Origin: Candidatus Odyssella thessalonicensis
GTDB lineage: Bacteria > Pseudomonadota > Alphaproteobacteria > Bin65
Length of the DNA: 5,970 bases
Direction: 5' to 3'
Assembly (NCBI GenBank): GCA_005240015.1
Contig: SBBV01000187.1
Coordinates: 1-5,970, forward strand
The position numbers and the translations under genes are program-made. The notes under the pieces are model-generated. The model was given only the letters and a program-made list of their open reading frames with translations, made no database searches and was not told where the DNA came from. This document shows, piece after piece, positions 3,743-5,970 of this stretch (position 1 is the stretch's first letter; the number at the start of each line of letters is the position of its first letter).

Positions 3743-5970
3743 ATGCTCGACCAAACCTCAGCCGTGCTCGGCTGGTTCGACGACCAGTCCATGTGGGCGG
3801 ACGCTCTTTTCGGTCTTTCGCTGGCCAAAGCCTGGGCGCTGACTGGGCTGGAATCAGGCGAAGGCGCACCATCCTGCACATGCCCGCTTTGCAGCGGCCA
3901 GGAGCGCGGGCTGTCGGAGGGCGATCCGATCGGCGATCCGCCGACGAGCGGATTGCCGCCCTCCTTCAGCCTCAGTCAAATCATCACACAGCTGCGCACG
4001 AGCTGGGGCGGGAGCTGGGAGAACGACACCTATCCGCTGAACGGAAGCTCGATCTCCTACGCGATCCTGACCTCGTATCCCAACGACTCCAGCAGCGAGA
4101 ACAGCGGCTGGCAGGCGATGACGTCGCTGATGGTCGCGCGCGCGACCGAGGCGTTCGAGGCGTGGGACGAGCTCGTTTCCTTCACCCTCAATCCCTATGC
4201 GGGCAATCCGCCCGCCGGCGCCGGCGTCATCCAGTTCGCGTATTCGTCGACGACCTCCGGTGGCGGCACCTACGAAAGCCCCGAGCTCGGGTACTACCGC
4301 GGCACCAACGAGTTCGGCGGCGACTGGTGGGACATCACGCGCGCCGAGATCTGGCTCAATTCGGGCTGGTCGAGCCACAGCACGAGCTCGGCCATAAACC
4401 AGGCGGGCTACGGCTACTACGGCGGCTACGGCCTCATCACCTACCTGCACGAGATCGGCCATGCGCTGGGCCTGAGCCATCCCGGCTCCTACAACGCCGG
4501 CAGCGGCACGCCGACCTATGCGAACAGCGCCGAGTATCTCGAAGACACGCGGCGCTACTCGATCATGTCGTACTGGAACGCCTACGAGGACGGCAGCGGG
4601 ACCGACCATTGGGCCAGCGACGGCATTCTCCGGTATGCGCAAACGCCGATGGTGCACGACGTCGCCGCCGCGCAATACATCTACGGCGCCGATGCGACGA
4701 CGCGCACCGGCGACACGACCTACGGCTTCAACAGTACCGCCGGCAAGGACGTGTTCGACTTCACGAAGAACACGAATCCGATCCTGACCATTTACGACGC
4801 AGCGGGCACGGACACGATCGACCTTTCCGGCTTCTCCAGCGCCCAGCGGCTCGATCTCACGCCGGGGTCCTATTCGGACGTCGGCGGATCCATGACCAAC
4901 AATCTCGCCATCGCCTTCTCCGCCACGATCGAGAACGCGATCGGCGGCTCGGGCAGCGACACGATCACAGGTACGGGTATTGCCAATCGCCTGACGGGCG
5001 GGGGCGGCGCCGACACACTCTATGGCCTCGGCGGCGACGACACCCTCATCGGCGACGCCAGCGCCGACACGATGTACGGCGGCGACGGTAACGACACGCT
5101 AGACGGCGGCACCGGCGACGACTTTATGCGCGGGGGCGCCGGCAATGACAGCTATGTCGTCTACGATCAGCTCGACAACGTCGCCGAGTCGGCCGGCGAG
5201 GGCACCGATACGGTGGTGTCATTGATCGATTGGACGCTCGGCGACGCGTTCGAGTTTCTCGATCTTGCCGGCACGACGGTGCTGGGGGTCGGCAATAGTG
5301 CCGCCAACGAGATCAACGGCAACACGGCCAACAATTGGCTCGACGGCAAGGGCGGCGCCGACACGATGCGCGGCGGAGCCGGCGACGACACCTATGTGTT
5401 CGAAACAATCGGTGACTATGCCCACGAGGCGGCCGGCGACGGGCTCGACACCGTCATCCTCATCACCGCGTTCGATTACACACTCACCGCCAATGTCGAG
5501 CGGCTCTGGCTCGGCGGCACGGGCGACTTCCAAGCCAACGGCAACGACATCGACAACGAGGTGATCGGCAACGCCGGCAACAACATTCTGAACGGCGGGC
5601 TCGGCGCCGACACGATGTATGGGGGCAAAGGTAACGACCTCTACATCGTCGACAGTGCCGGCGATGTGGTGAGCGAGACGGTGGATGAGGGCACCGATAC
5701 AGTGAACTCGCTCATCGACTACACGCTCAACGTCAACGTCGAGAACTTGAATATCATCGGCACCGGCAACATCAACGCCTATGGCAGCAACGTCGACAAC
5801 GTCATCAACGGCAATACGGGCAACAACACGCTGACCGGCGAGGCGGGCAACGACACGTTGAACGGCGGCAACGGGGTGGACAGCCTCGTGGGCGGCAGCG
5901 GCCATGATGTGCTTACTGGCGGCAGCGACGGCGACTGGCTCGAGGGCGGGACCGGCGACGACACGCTGAA
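3743..5970 (+). CDS. Serralysin-family (M10B) RTX zinc metalloprotease, 3' end outside window
   Basis: This is a secreted calcium- and zinc-dependent endopeptidase and the probable cargo of the adjacent exporter. The frame is open for 742 codons from ATG 3743 to the window edge. There is no Sec signal peptide, as expected for type I cargo. Residues 1-75 are a propeptide-like region with a CTCPLC cluster (Cys45, 47, 50), the only cysteines seen. The catalytic domain spans about 78-300. Its zinc site is [11 protein letters not shown] (His236, Glu237, His240, His246), and the Met-turn is SIMSY (Met275) with the serralysin tyrosine at 277. The Peptidase_M10 C-terminal region begins near [12 protein letters not shown] (306-317). 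RTX nonapeptides start at 401 and continue to the edge in four blocks with three linkers of about 45 residues. Usual serralysins have about 480 residues; this one exceeds 742 and its C-terminal secretion signal lies beyond the window. All catalytic residues are present. Other-frame ORFs across it are shadows. Confidence 0.95.
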   Translation, partial: MLDQTSAVLGWFDDQSMWADALFGLSLAKAWALTGLESGEGAPSCTCPLCSGQERGLSEGDPIGDPPTSGLPPSFSLSQIITQLRTSWGGSWENDTYPLNGSSISYAILTSYPNDSSSENSGWQAMTSLMVARATEAFEAWDELVSFTLNPYAGNPPAGAGVIQFAYSSTTSGGGTYESPELGYYRGTNEFGGDWWDITRAEIWLNSGWSSHSTSSAINQAGYGYYGGYGLITYLHEIGHALGLSHPGSYNAGSGTPTYANSAEYLEDTRRYSIMSYWNAYEDGSGTDHWASDGILRYAQTPMVHDVAAAQYIYGADATTRTGDTTYGFNSTAGKDVFDFTKNTNPILTIYDAAGTDTIDLSGFSSAQRLDLTPGSYSDVGGSMTNNLAIAFSATIENAIGGSGSDTITGTGIANRLTGGGGADTLYGLGGDDTLIGDASADTMYGGDGNDTLDGGTGDDFMRGGAGNDSYVVYDQLDNVAESAGEGTDTVVSLIDWTLGDAFEFLDLAGTTVLGVGNSAANEINGNTANNWLDGKGGADTMRGGAGDDTYVFETIGDYAHEAAGDGLDTVILITAFDYTLTANVERLWLGGTGDFQANGNDIDNEVIGNAGNNILNGGLGADTMYGGKGNDLYIVDSAGDVVSETVDEGTDTVNSLIDYTLNVNVENLNIIGTGNINAYGSNVDNVINGNTGNNTLTGEAGNDTLNGGNGVDSLVGGSGHDVLTGGSDGDWLEGGTGDDTL
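4943..5158 (+). repeat. RTX block A: eight consecutive nonapeptides
   Basis: Residues 401-472 of the protease keep an exact 9-residue period: [72 protein letters not shown]. Most fit GGxGxDxUx, the calcium-binding parallel beta-roll of RTX proteins; the second and fifth are degenerate. This is where the beta-roll of an ordinary serralysin would be. Confidence 0.9.
5159..5782 (+). repeat. Tandem modules: linker of about 45 aa plus four RTX nonapeptides
   Basis: Three linkers (residues 473-516, 553-599, 636-680) alternate with RTX blocks B (517-552) and C (600-635), each of four nonapeptides. The equivalent Gly of each block's last repeat falls at 467, 547 and 630, so modules are 80 and 83 residues long (240 and 249 bp). 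Each linker has the same plan: an acidic part like DxVxExxxxGxDTV, a strand like LIDYTL, then an NVENLxxxG-like segment. Linkers of this type are common in large RTX proteins but unusual in serralysins. Divergence between copies suggests old duplications rather than recent amplification. Confidence 0.85.
5783..5970 (+). repeat. RTX block D: at least seven nonapeptides, continuing past the edge
   Basis: Residues 681-742 read [62 protein letters not shown]. The first two are Asn-rich, like the starts of blocks B and C; the rest approach the calcium-binding consensus. The block breaks the four-nonapeptide rhythm of B and C, so it may be the terminal beta-roll before the secretion signal. Confidence 0.88.

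Noticed and set aside
3793..5091. A 432-codon plus-strand frame and a 273-codon minus-strand frame (3854-4675) in the protease region.
   Set aside because: Both are Arg/His-rich or Ala/Val-rich shadows. The overlapping frame from 3743 has [11 protein letters not shown], the Met-turn and RTX repeats, and stays open to the window edge.
5219..5905. A 228-codon minus-strand frame with apparent repeats (Val/Ala/Asp-rich).
   Set aside because: Its repetitiveness is just the reverse complement of the RTX modules on the plus strand.
4943..5970. Whether the periodic DNA in the right part is a CRISPR array or satellite repeat.
   Set aside because: The period follows codons (27 bp and about 240-249 bp), the copies are divergent, and the repeats translate in one frame to RTX nonapeptides.

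Overview
The window is GC-rich chromosomal DNA that looks alphaproteobacterial (my inference, from strongly G/C-biased third codon positions, the PrtD/PrtE family types and the style of the genes). Its core is a rightward type I secretion locus: a PrtD-family ABC transporter (about 899-2620), a PrtE/HlyD-family membrane fusion protein (2625-3608), and a serralysin-type RTX zinc metalloprotease (from 3743, running off the right edge at 5970). The protease has no internal stop and no end in the window, so a search for closed ORFs misses it.

Layout. Bases 1-280 hold the N-terminal part of a leftward gene that runs off the left edge; its product begins with a ribbon-helix-helix-like segment followed by an Ala/Pro-rich linker. 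Bases 281-469 are a very GC-rich intergenic stretch with a TATATATA patch, a possible leftward promoter and a weak candidate tRNA promoter. A tRNA-Gln(UUG) with encoded CCA lies at 470-544. It is followed by a small 66-codon ORF of unknown function (610-810) whose Shine-Dalgarno lies inside a perfect hairpin. Two further inverted repeats (810-826 and 847-871) separate this ORF from the transporter gene. The transporter and adaptor genes are 4 nt apart and clearly co-transcribed. A 134-nt gap with a candidate sigma70-like promoter separates the adaptor from the protease.

How the genes work together. The ABC protein lacks a C39 peptidase domain, as expected for exporters whose substrates carry an uncleaved C-terminal signal. 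The membrane fusion protein links it to an outer-membrane TolC-like channel, which is not in this window. The adjacent protease, with no Sec signal peptide and many calcium-binding RTX repeats, is the obvious cargo. No protease inhibitor gene (inh) is seen.

The points most worth a second look are the unusually short adaptor with a compact helical hairpin, a Cys-x-Cys-Pro-x-Cys cluster in the N-terminal region of an otherwise cysteine-free protease, and the protease's extended, modular RTX region, in which nonapeptide blocks alternate with linkers of about 45 residues. I see a variant of a known secretion system rather than a wholly new one.
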